21,921 nucleotides of DNA from JAUXLW01 sp964195005. Its GTDB lineage: Bacteria > Actinomycetota > Acidimicrobiia > Spongiisociales > SHLN01. The DNA is taken from assembly GCA_964195005.1 (NCBI GenBank), contig CAXMOO010000038.1, positions 1-21,921 on the forward strand. Direction: 5' to 3'. The translations under genes were made by a program, and so were the position numbers. Below the pieces are notes generated by a model. The model was not told where the DNA came from. It saw only the letters and a program-made list of their open reading frames with translations, and did no database searches. Position 1 is the first letter of the stretch, and each line of letters starts with the position of its first letter. Positions 12,873-20,177 of this stretch are shown piece after piece.

Positions 12873-15752
12873 TCAGCCGGCGGCGACGATCTGGGTGACA
12901 GCCTGGGCAACCAGACGCTCAGCCTCCGCCACCTTGTCGGCGTAGGTGGCGAGATCTCCAGCTCGCAGAGCGGCATCGGCCGCATCGAATGCCGCTTGCG
13001 CCTGGCTCAACAGGTCGGCAACGGTCCCGGTAGTCGGCGGGGGTTCGGTAGTCGGCGGTGGTTCGGTAGTCGGCGGTGGTTCGGTCCCTGTTCCCCCAAA
13101 AACAGCGGATATACCCTCGGTCAGGGTTTCCCGCATCACGATGCGGTCCTCAAAGACAACCACAACTCGCTTTAGCTCTGGGAGGGCATTTGCCTGGGTT
13201 CCCTGCAAGTAGACCGGCTGGACATACATCACCGACTCCTCGATGGGAATGACGAGCATGTTGCCCTGCACCACTTCAGAGCCTTGCTGTCCGAACAGTG
13301 TGAATTGGGCAGAGATCTCTGTGTCCTGGTTGATGCGGCCGCCCACCTGGTTGGGGCCATCCGGAGGATCTCCGAGCGGGAATTGATACTGGATCATCTC
13401 CCCATAGCTGTCCGGGTCGCCCTTGGCCACCAGGAAGCCGACCATGTTTGGAGTGTCCTTCGGCGTGAACGGCTGCAGGATCAGGAACGAGGAGTCGGTC
13501 TCCCCGGGCAGGGTAATCAACAAGTAGTAGGGCAGCATTGGACGGGTGGTCCCGCCGGACCTTCGCAGGGTCTCGTTAGCAAGGAGGGCCGTCTGGGATG
13601 ACGGGTCGCGGGCTATCTGCCACAGATCGCCCTGGTTGAAAAACACCCGCTCGTCCTGCACGTGATAAGCGGTATACAAGTCGGACTGCACACGGAACAG
13701 GTCCTCCGGATAACGCAGGTTGTCGCGCAAAGTATCCGGCATCTCGCTGAAGTCTGTGAAGAGGTCGGGGAAGACCTTGCGATAGGTGCGAATGATGGGA
13801 TCGTCCACGTCCACCACGTAGAAGGTCATAGTCCCGTTGTAGGCGTCCACGACGGCCTTCACGGAGTTGCGAACATAGTTGAACCCGTCGCTCAGGGTGT
13901 TGGGAACAGTGCTCAGTCGTGAGGTGCCGCCGAACTCATCGGCTACCTCGGCCGGGGTCGAATAGGGGTACTTGCTGGTGGTGGTGTAGAGGTCAACTAC
14001 CCAGAAGAGCCCGCCGTCGTCGAATACAAGGTAGGGGTCGGCATCTTGTGCCAGGAAGGGGGCCACCTTCTCCACCCGATCTGACAGGTTGCGAAACAGC
14101 AGCGCCTTAGAGTCGCCGGTGATCCTGCTGGAGATGAGGGTGTTGAAGTCGCCAAACCGCAACGCCAGCGCCGCCTGGCGGAAAACGCTGCCCACCGCAA
14201 CACCGCCGGTGCCGTCGTAGGTGTTGAAGCTCACTACCCCGTTGGGATCGAGCCCATCGACTTCCTTCTCGTCTGTGCCGACGATCACAAAATTGCTCGA
14301 GCGGGGAACCTCGCCGAAATAGATGCGGGGCTGGGTGAGCGTGAGGGCGTCTGTGGTGATAACGGGAGGGATGTCGTTGACGAGGAATTCCGGCTGACCG
14401 GCGGCAGTCACGTCATTAGCGGGGCTCAGGACCGCCCCGAAGCCGTGCGTGAAAACCAGGTGGTCGTTGACCCACGAGCTGTCGGCAACTTGCTCCACTT
14501 CTATCTCGCGCCCCGCCAGCAACACCTGGGTTGGTTTCCCGTCGATCACGTAACGGTCGACATCGACATCGGCGAATTGATAGTACTGCCGCAGCTGCTC
14601 GAGCTGGCGATAGGTGGTGCGAAGCACTCCAGGATCCCACAGTCGGATGTTGTCGACCGTGCTCTGATTGTTGAAGATGTCTTGCGCGTCGAGGTCGGGG
14701 GAGGCAGCGAAATCGCTAACCGCGATATTGTCCAGGCCATAAGCGGCACGAGTGAATTCGATGTTGTCGCGTATGAACGGCGACTCTTTGGCAATCTCGT
14801 TTGGTTCGACTGAGAATCGTTGGACGGCAGCAGGGATGACGCCGCCGACTATCACCGACGTCACCAGCCACAGTCCGCCGGCGACCAACGGCAGTGTCCA
14901 GCCTCGAAAGCGAATGTTTACCAGAAGCAAAACTGCCGCTGCCAGTGAGATGCCGATCAGCAATTGCAGGGCAGGCCGTTGGGCATTGATGTCGGTGAAG
15001 CCGGCCCCGAATATCGCTCCGCGGCGAGAATAGAGAAGGTCATACCGATCCAACCAGTAGCCGACCGCCTTGAGCACTGCCAGGGCCGCAAACAAGATCG
15101 AAAGATGCAACTTGACGGCCGAGCTCACTCGTTGGAAATTCTGCTGAATCTGAATCCCGCCGTTTAGATAGTGGAGAACGGCCACCAGAATTGTCGTCCA
15201 GACCAGCAGCTGGAAGGTCCAGGCAAAAACGTCGCGATAAAAGGGCACGCTGAAAACAAGAAAGCCGATGTCTTTGCCGTACACCGGATCCGTGATCCCG
15301 AAATCGGTCTGGTTGATGAAAAGTAGAGCTCGTTCCCACCAGTTACCGGCAGTCAGGCCGATGAGCAGCCCAAAGACGGCAGCCGCTGCCAGGTAGATCC
15401 GGCCGCTGTAGTGATGCGCCCAGGCCTGAAACCGGGCAACCAGTTCATCCTGCGAACCTAAGGCAACACCGCGGGGCGAGAGTTTGTCGGCGACCCTGAG
15501 GTTGATGTACAGCACGAGGAACGCCACCACCGTGGCGATCAGGATGATCAATATCCGAGTGAAAACCAACGTGGTCCACACGCTGGACATACCCAGAGAG
15601 GAGAACCAGAGGAAGTCTGTCCAGGCCACAGCTGCTCCCCGCAAAGTGAGAGCGAGCACTAGCAGAACTAGCGCCAGGGTTCTCAGCAGGTAGCGACGGC
15701 TCCGGCGCCTGCGGGGCGGCTGGGGGGTTTCTTCGGGCTCCCGGTGTAACAC
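12873..15752 (-). CDS. UPF0182 (COG1615) large membrane protein
   Basis: A 959-residue protein of unknown function, conserved in actinobacteria and cyanobacteria. After a basic N-terminus there are seven likely membrane helices at about 21-43, 63-83, 119-135, 173-193, 216-233, 262-280 and 286-308, then a long extracytoplasmic domain (about 310-880). Family blocks are DPVYGKDIGFLVFSVPF (155-171), QRFSVEPNEI (311-320) and, late in the protein, ELKRVVVVFEDRIVM. The C-terminus has a PPPTTE tandem linker followed by an Ala-rich helical tail (ALRAGDLATYADKVAEAERL), as in other members. The start is GTG 15752; TAGACT sits 6 bases upstream and no Shine-Dalgarno is seen, so the gene is probably leaderless with its own promoter despite lying only 55 bases after the DivIVA-like gene. 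Confidence 0.9.
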   Translation of the reverse strand: MLHREPEETPQPPRRRRSRRYLLRTLALVLLVLALTLRGAAVAWTDFLWFSSLGMSSVWTTLVFTRILIILIATVVAFLVLYINLRVADKLSPRGVALGSQDELVARFQAWAHHYSGRIYLAAAAVFGLLIGLTAGNWWERALLFINQTDFGITDPVYGKDIGFLVFSVPFYRDVFAWTFQLLVWTTILVAVLHYLNGGIQIQQNFQRVSSAVKLHLSILFAALAVLKAVGYWLDRYDLLYSRRGAIFGAGFTDINAQRPALQLLIGISLAAAVLLLVNIRFRGWTLPLVAGGLWLVTSVIVGGVIPAAVQRFSVEPNEIAKESPFIRDNIEFTRAAYGLDNIAVSDFAASPDLDAQDIFNNQSTVDNIRLWDPGVLRTTYRQLEQLRQYYQFADVDVDRYVIDGKPTQVLLAGREIEVEQVADSSWVNDHLVFTHGFGAVLSPANDVTAAGQPEFLVNDIPPVITTDALTLTQPRIYFGEVPRSSNFVIVGTDEKEVDGLDPNGVVSFNTYDGTGGVAVGSVFRQAALALRFGDFNTLISSRITGDSKALLFRNLSDRVEKVAPFLAQDADPYLVFDDGGLFWVVDLYTTTSKYPYSTPAEVADEFGGTSRLSTVPNTLSDGFNYVRNSVKAVVDAYNGTMTFYVVDVDDPIIRTYRKVFPDLFTDFSEMPDTLRDNLRYPEDLFRVQSDLYTAYHVQDERVFFNQGDLWQIARDPSSQTALLANETLRRSGGTTRPMLPYYLLITLPGETDSSFLILQPFTPKDTPNMVGFLVAKGDPDSYGEMIQYQFPLGDPPDGPNQVGGRINQDTEISAQFTLFGQQGSEVVQGNMLVIPIEESVMYVQPVYLQGTQANALPELKRVVVVFEDRIVMRETLTEGISAVFGGTGTEPPPTTEPPPTTEPPPTTGTVADLLSQAQAAFDAADAALRAGDLATYADKVAEAERLVAQAVTQIVAAG
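13030..13083. repeat. Three 18-base tandem repeats inside the UPF0182 gene
   Basis: Units GTAGTCGGCGGNGGTTCG at 13030-13047, 13048-13065 and 13066-13083 differ at one base only. They encode three copies of a Thr-Glu-Pro-Pro-Pro-Thr linker before the C-terminal helical tail. Copy number is likely to vary by replication slippage without breaking the frame. Confidence 0.85.
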
Positions 15753-15758
15753 GTCGAC

Positions 15759-15764
15759 AGTCTA
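15759..15764 (-). promoter_or_regulatory. Possible leaderless-type -10 for the UPF0182 gene
   Basis: On the - strand TAGACT is followed by 6 bases and then the GTG start at 15752, the expected spacing for a transcript starting at the initiation codon. No -35 is recognisable. Confidence 0.4.
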
Positions 15765-15807
15765 CGACCACGAGAAACAATCACCCTCAAGCCAGGATCA
15801 GGACGCC

Positions 15808-17859
15808 CTAAGAAGCCCGGCTGGCAGCGGAGCGGTCCCCGAGCGCCCAGTCGGCGTCGGCATACCCTGCCAGGGCCAGAGCGGCCTTCATGCCGTCGTC
15901 GTAGGCGGCACTGGAGGCTTCTCGCAAACGTCGTTCGGCGTCGTCATTACGCCAGCCGCGGAATATCTTGGACACAGTCGCTGATATCTTCCGGGAACTG
16001 TCTCCGGCTTCGCGGGCTGCATCGAGGGCAGATTGGACTTCACCCGTCAACACTGTGGCCAGCTCGGCTGCCGGCGATTCCACATCCTCGGCCGTGAGTT
16101 TGGGCGGCGTCACATCGGGAATACCCAGCTCGGATGCCCCCCGATAGCCGGCGCGGACACTCTCGAGCGCGAGCTCTGTCACGGGGCCGGCCAGGGCCCC
16201 CACCAGAACCTCTACCTCGGGGTCCCACTTGTCTTTAGTGACCCGGAGCTGCTCCAACGCCAGATTCTGTAGCTCGGTGAGCTGCCGTTTGACGTGACGC
16301 AGGGCCCGATTCTGGATGGGGAGTAACAGCCTTTCTCGAATCTGATCTGGATCGGCCCCGGCGGGCAAGCCTGCGTCGAGTGGGGGCTGGGCTGGAGGCT
16401 CCTCGGCTCTGAGGTTGGCGAACAGTGAGTCGATGTCATCTCCGACCTCTACCGGCACGACATCCACCGCTTCCACCGTCGCGAGGGGTTCGGCTACCGG
16501 CTTAGCCTCCTCGATGGTCTCGTCCCCTTCTACATGCTGACGCTGTTCCCGTAGGCTCCGAACCTCGTCCATGATCTCTTCGGCTGAGACCGGCTGAGGC
16601 TCGGTGACAGGCATTACGACTTTCACGCCGTCATGCTCTTTCGGCTCTGGGGGACTGACAACCCGTACGGTGCTCAGGTCGACGGGCACATCACGATCAC
16701 GGAGATGCTCCCGTTTGGTATCTAGCTCGGATTCAAGAGTACGCATCGCCTCCTGCGCCTTCTCGAGCTGACCCATCAACTCCGTGCGGCGCTGCTCGAG
16801 CGCCTGGGCACGTTCCTGGGCAGCCTGGGCAGCACGGTTGGCAGTTTCAATGATCTCGTCATGCTGAGCCTGGGCGTCGCCCACCAAGCGCTCGGAATCA
16901 CTACGGGCACTGCGCCGGTTTTCCTCGGATGCCTGTCGGGCCTGGCTCACGAGTCGGTGGGACTGCCGCTCGCCTTCGGCAATCAGCGCCAACGAGTCGT
17001 TGTCAGCTCTCTCGCGAACCATGGCCACTTCCCGGCTCACCTGGTCGAGTATGGCCGTGGCTTCATCCCAAACCGACGCCCGCAGATTCTCGGCGGCCTC
17101 GGTGGCAGCAATCAGTCGGTTCGAGGTGTCTTGATCTGCACTGTCGCGCAGCGTGGCCGAGTAGGCCTCGGCCGCGGTCCTAACCTCGAGAGCAGCCGCC
17201 TCGGACTCTGCCCTCATGCGCTCGGAATCGGCTTGCGCTGATTCGCGCAGGTCGGTTGTATGAGAGTCGGCCTCCTCCCGGAGGGTCCGGGTCTCCGCCT
17301 CGGCCTCGCCCCGCCAGGTGGCTGCATCGGCCCGGGCCTCCTCGCGAACCTGAGTGGATTCGGCTTCAGCCGTCTCGCGAGTGTGCTGTGAATAGACGTC
17401 GGCCTCCTCGCGGACGCGGGACGAATAGATGTCGGCATCGCTGCGTCTCTTATCTGCCTCTGCCTGGGCCTCCTCGGTCAGACGGGTAGATGCCTCTTCC
17501 GCCTCGCTTCTGACCCGGGCGGACTCCTCCTCGGCTTCGGACCGCCAACGGCGGGCGTCGCTATCTGCTTCATCTCGCCAACGGGTGGCCTCGGTGGCGG
17601 CGCGGCGGCGAAGACCCTCGGCCGCATCACGAGCTGCAGAAACAATGACTTCGACTTCACCCGAAACCGTTTCCAGCTCGACGCGAACCTCATCTGAATA
17701 ACTTCCATCGCCCGGTATCTCGCCCGGTTGGGCGACTCTCTCACGAAGGCGCTTGAGCTCAGCCTGCAGGGATGCGAGATGTTCATCGACCTGCTGGCGG
17801 TCATAACCGCGCAGTGCCGTGTCGAACGATGCATCATCGAGATCGCGAAAACCATCCAT
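15808..17859 (-). CDS. DivIVA-like coiled-coil protein with hendecad repeats
   Basis: A 683-residue cytoplasmic protein. Residues 1-40 match the DivIVA/Wag31 N-terminal module (FDTALRGYDRQQVDEHLASL), which binds membrane at poles and septa. From 80 to about 277 is an 11-residue repeat with Arg at position 5 and Ala at position 8 of nearly every unit, then more coiled coil to about 385. Residues 386-490 are an acidic, Pro-rich linker containing DDIDSLFANLRAEE (471-484). Residues 495-683 form an alpha-helical C-terminal domain (RERLLLPIQNRALRHVKRQL, then WDPEVEVLVGALAGPVTELAL) that I cannot match to a named family. The layout recalls Streptomyces Scy and FilP, which organise polar growth. A role in cell-pole or septum organisation is inferred. 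It sits 82 bases after the YlbL-like gene and 55 bases before UPF0182. Confidence 0.85.
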   Translation of the reverse strand: MDGFRDLDDASFDTALRGYDRQQVDEHLASLQAELKRLRERVAQPGEIPGDGSYSDEVRVELETVSGEVEVIVSAARDAAEGLRRRAATEATRWRDEADSDARRWRSEAEEESARVRSEAEEASTRLTEEAQAEADKRRSDADIYSSRVREEADVYSQHTRETAEAESTQVREEARADAATWRGEAEAETRTLREEADSHTTDLRESAQADSERMRAESEAAALEVRTAAEAYSATLRDSADQDTSNRLIAATEAAENLRASVWDEATAILDQVSREVAMVRERADNDSLALIAEGERQSHRLVSQARQASEENRRSARSDSERLVGDAQAQHDEIIETANRAAQAAQERAQALEQRRTELMGQLEKAQEAMRTLESELDTKREHLRDRDVPVDLSTVRVVSPPEPKEHDGVKVVMPVTEPQPVSAEEIMDEVRSLREQRQHVEGDETIEEAKPVAEPLATVEAVDVVPVEVGDDIDSLFANLRAEEPPAQPPLDAGLPAGADPDQIRERLLLPIQNRALRHVKRQLTELQNLALEQLRVTKDKWDPEVEVLVGALAGPVTELALESVRAGYRGASELGIPDVTPPKLTAEDVESPAAELATVLTGEVQSALDAAREAGDSSRKISATVSKIFRGWRNDDAERRLREASSAAYDDGMKAALALAGYADADWALGDRSAASRAS

Positions 17860-17920
17860 AACTCAACCACCATACCGCCGATCGGCAATAGTGGAAAGGG
17901 AAAATTACCGGCTTGGGCCC

Positions 17921-17939
17921 GGCTTCGTCATAGGAAGCC
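17921..17939 (-). terminator. Weak hairpin after the YlbL-like gene
   Basis: GGCTTC (17921-17926) and GAAGCC (17934-17939) form a 6-bp stem with a 7-base loop just past the YlbL-like stop codon. The following transcript contains AATTTT only further on, so termination would be partial at best. Confidence 0.25.
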
Positions 17940-17941
17940 CC

Positions 17942-19024
17942 CTAAACAGGGCTCAAAGTGTCGAAAAAGCTCAAAGCATCGTCAAAAGTCCCAACCGCAA
18001 TGACGTCAATATCGTCGCCCGCTTCCTCTGCCGCCGCTGCAAAGTCGCCCTCGGGAACCAGGATGTACTCGGCGCCGATTCCGATTGCCCCGACCACCTT
18101 CTGGCGGATTCCCCCAATTCGTTGGACCCCACCCTCGGCCGTCAGGCTCCCCGTTCCTGCCACCCGATGGCCCCTGGTGATGTCCTCCTCCGTTAACCGG
18201 TTATATACCGCCAGAGAAAGCATCATCCCCGCCGACGGGCCCCCGATGGAGCCGGCATCGATGGTCACATCGATGGGGAACTCAAAACGAGCACCGGCGT
18301 CGGTCAACATCACACCGATTAGCGGAACGCCCGGCTCGGTGGGGCTCTCGCCGAGCGTCAACACCAGGTCCTCTAGCTCGTCGGCACGGTCGATCGTCAC
18401 CGTTATCGTGCCACCAATCTCAGCTGCGCGGACCGCATCAATCAGATCCTGCACAAACTCCACAGGAGCACCGTCGAAGCCCACGATAATGTCGTCCGGA
18501 AGCACAATGCCGTCTGCCGGCCCACCACCGGTCACCTCCGAGATATAGGCACCGTTGCCAACCACGGAGATGTCGTACCCAAGCCGGTCAAGCGCAACCG
18601 CGATGGCGAGCTGCTGTGAGCTTTGCATTACCTCGAGATTGCGGCGCCGACGTTCATCACTCGTGGTTCCCTCCGGCACTACCAGTTCCCGCTTCACCAG
18701 GTCGACCGAGGGATCGCGCCAGGCCTCGAACCACTCAAAGATGGTTAGCGGGTCACTACCCCGCGAAATAGTCAGCAAGAAGAGCTCGCCCTCGCTAGCG
18801 AAAGACGGGACATCCTCCACCTCAACTATTCCCTGCACCTCGAGCACAGGCCCGGGAGAAGTGGCGAGATACGGGACCTTGACGCTTGCCAGGAGGATGA
18901 GAACGAAACCGGCGGCCAAAAGGGAGGCGGCGGCGATAGCCCAACGGGACCGCCGGGGCTTGGGGTCAGGGAGCGCGTCTGTAGGCGCTTCGATGGTGCT
19001 GGAGACGTCGGTCATGGCGCACAT
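17942..19024 (-). CDS. YlbL-type PDZ and Lon-like serine protease, membrane anchored
   Basis: A 360-residue protein. Residues 1-27 are cytoplasmic, 28-48 a membrane helix, about 150-225 a PDZ domain (GAYISEVTGGGPADG then LPDDIIVGFDGAPV), and about 240-350 a Lon (S16) proteolytic domain. The Ser-Lys dyad is complete: S264 in GGPSAGMM and K309 in GGIRQKVVGA. It lacks an ATPase domain, as usual for YlbL, whose Bacillus homologue cleaves a cell-division inhibitor outside the membrane. Two ATGs are close together; 19024 is preferred over 19015 because AGAGG lies 8 bases before the former. It is first in the - strand run leading to aceK and is divergent from bioY across a palindrome-bearing spacer. 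Confidence 0.92.
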   Translation of the reverse strand: MCAMTDVSSTIEAPTDALPDPKPRRSRWAIAAASLLAAGFVLILLASVKVPYLATSPGPVLEVQGIVEVEDVPSFASEGELFLLTISRGSDPLTIFEWFEAWRDPSVDLVKRELVVPEGTTSDERRRRNLEVMQSSQQLAIAVALDRLGYDISVVGNGAYISEVTGGGPADGIVLPDDIIVGFDGAPVEFVQDLIDAVRAAEIGGTITVTIDRADELEDLVLTLGESPTEPGVPLIGVMLTDAGARFEFPIDVTIDAGSIGGPSAGMMLSLAVYNRLTEEDITRGHRVAGTGSLTAEGGVQRIGGIRQKVVGAIGIGAEYILVPEGDFAAAAEEAGDDIDVIAVGTFDDALSFFDTLSPV

Positions 19025-19038
19025 AAATGGTACCTCTG

Positions 19039-19053
19039 ATCAACGTCGTTGAT
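19039..19053. promoter_or_regulatory. Perfect 15-base palindrome between ylbL-like gene and bioY
   Basis: ATCAACG-T-CGTTGAT is a perfect inverted repeat, 14 bases upstream of the ylbL-like ATG and 44 bases upstream of the bioY ATG. Its core TCAAC-N3-GTTGA has the same layout as the TGAAC-N3-GTTAC site described for the actinobacterial biotin regulator BioQ. It is an operator candidate; the regulator is not in the window. Confidence 0.5.
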
Positions 19054-19081
19054 GCACGGAGCGGTTCCAGAGGGTGGTCGA

Positions 19082-19087
19082 TAGAAT
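19082..19087 (+). promoter_or_regulatory. Possible -10 of bioY
   Basis: TAGAAT ends 10 bases before ATG 19098. No -35 at normal spacing and no Shine-Dalgarno are present, so the transcript probably has almost no leader. Confidence 0.35.
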
Positions 19088-19097
19088 CGCCCCAGAT

Positions 19098-19706
19098 ATG
19101 ACCACCACCTACGCCCCCCTAGCCACGGCCGTCTTTCCCCGGCGCTGGCAAATCACCGTAACCCTGGTGGTTTCATTCACGCTGTTGACCGCTGTGGCTG
19201 CCCAATTCCGGATATATCTGGACTTCACCCCCGTGCCGATCACCGGACAAACTCTCGCAGTGCTCCTGTCCGGCGGAGTGCTCGGCAGCCGGGCGGGCGC
19301 CGCCAGCCAGGCCCTCTACTGGATGGGAGGGCTGTTGATCCCCTGGTTTGCGGGAGCCAACGGAGGACTGGCAACCGGTGGGTGGGAAGGCTGGGAAGTG
19401 GTTACCGGGGCGACCGGCGGATATCTCATAGGATTCATCGTCGCCGCTTACGCCGTCGGCTACCTCTCCGAACGCGGCCAAGACCGCAACGTCGCCACTG
19501 CGATTCCGGCATTTCTGGCCGGGACTCTCATCATCTATCTGTTCGGCGTTCCCTGGCTGGCCCATATCGCCGACCTGGGTTGGGTAGAGGCGGTCGAACT
19601 GGGCGCGGTTCCCTTCGTTCTCGTCGACTTGATCAAAGTTGCCGCCGCCGGGCTCCTGCTACCCGGGGCCTGGCACTTCACCAAGCGCTGGCGGGAAAAC
19701 ACCTGA
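19098..19706 (+). CDS. bioY: BioY family biotin transporter S-component
   Basis: A 202-residue integral membrane protein with about six hydrophobic segments. It carries the BioY signature region: LDFTPVPITGQTLAVLLSGGVLGSR read as two adjoining motifs (FTPVPITGQTLAVLL and GGVLGSRAGAASQALYWMGG), then ATGGYLIGFI and the C-terminal PFVLVDLIKVAAAGLL. BioY binds biotin and works alone or with the ECF energising module (EcfA and EcfT), which is not next to it here. ATG 19098 is chosen over an in-frame GTG at 19074 because the extra eight residues are not BioY-like and TAGAAT precedes the ATG; this is not certain. The next gene begins directly at its stop codon. A palindrome upstream may be its operator. 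Confidence 0.92.
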   Translation: MTTTYAPLATAVFPRRWQITVTLVVSFTLLTAVAAQFRIYLDFTPVPITGQTLAVLLSGGVLGSRAGAASQALYWMGGLLIPWFAGANGGLATGGWEGWEVVTGATGGYLIGFIVAAYAVGYLSERGQDRNVATAIPAFLAGTLIIYLFGVPWLAHIADLGWVEAVELGAVPFVLVDLIKVAAAGLLLPGAWHFTKRWRENT

Positions 19707-20129
19707 GTGCAGATCCGCCGGATCGAGCTGAGCCAGACCCTGCCCATTCGTCAGCAGGTGCTGTGGCCCGATCGCTCCCCGAGCGACATCGTCTATCCCG
19801 AGGACTCAGAAGCCGACACCTTCCATCTGGGGGCTTTCGACGACTACGGCGAGCTGCTGGGCGTCGCGACGCTCTATCACGATGTTGATGCCACCTGGCG
19901 ACTGCGAGGCATGGGGGTTCTCCCCGACAACCAGGGCGGAGGTATTGGCACCCGGCTGGTCGATGCATCCATCAGCGAGTTGAAAACCCTCGGCGCCACA
20001 GGAGTGTGGTGCAACGCCCGCCTCGCCGTGACGGGCTTCTACCAACACATGGATTGGGAAATCGAGGGCGAGGAGTTCGAGATTCCCGGAGTCGGAGCTC
20101 ATTACGTCATGCGATACCTGATCGCGTAA
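19707..20129 (+). CDS. GNAT family N-acetyltransferase
   Basis: A 140-residue GNAT-fold protein. The acetyl-CoA binding motif A is LRGMGVLPDNQGGGIGTRLV (about 67-86), with the pyrophosphate loop QGGGIG. A central block GVATLYHD precedes it, and the late TGFYQHMDWEIEGEEF matches the GNAT motif B region (GFY..xGF-like). The substrate cannot be told; it is similar to the ElaA or PhnO-like small GNATs only in general form. The GTG start abuts the bioY TGA (no gap), so translation is probably coupled and the two genes form an operon ended by the hairpin that overlaps the stop codon. The link to biotin is positional only. Confidence 0.88.
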   Translation: MQIRRIELSQTLPIRQQVLWPDRSPSDIVYPEDSEADTFHLGAFDDYGELLGVATLYHDVDATWRLRGMGVLPDNQGGGIGTRLVDASISELKTLGATGVWCNARLAVTGFYQHMDWEIEGEEFEIPGVGAHYVMRYLIA

Positions 20130-20157
20130 AGAGGGCGGCCGGTGGGCCGCCCTCTTT
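20128..20157. terminator. Strong bidirectional Rho-independent terminator
   Basis: AAAGAGGGCGGCC (20128-20140) and GGCCGCCCTCTTT (20145-20157) form a perfect 13-bp stem with the loop GGTG. A-tract and T-tract ends make it work in both directions. It overlaps the GNAT stop codon and lies 20 bases from the stop of the facing solute-binding protein gene, so it serves both. Confidence 0.93.
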
Positions 20158-20177
20158 AGTTTGGTTTCGTGGTTGGT

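Noticed and set aside
11951..12898. Open frame of 315 codons on + strand
   Set aside because: Antisense to aceK and explained by high GC content.
12827..12985. Extended N-terminus for aceK
   Set aside because: It overlaps the UPF0182 gene, and residue numbering agrees with E. coli AceK only from ATG 12826.
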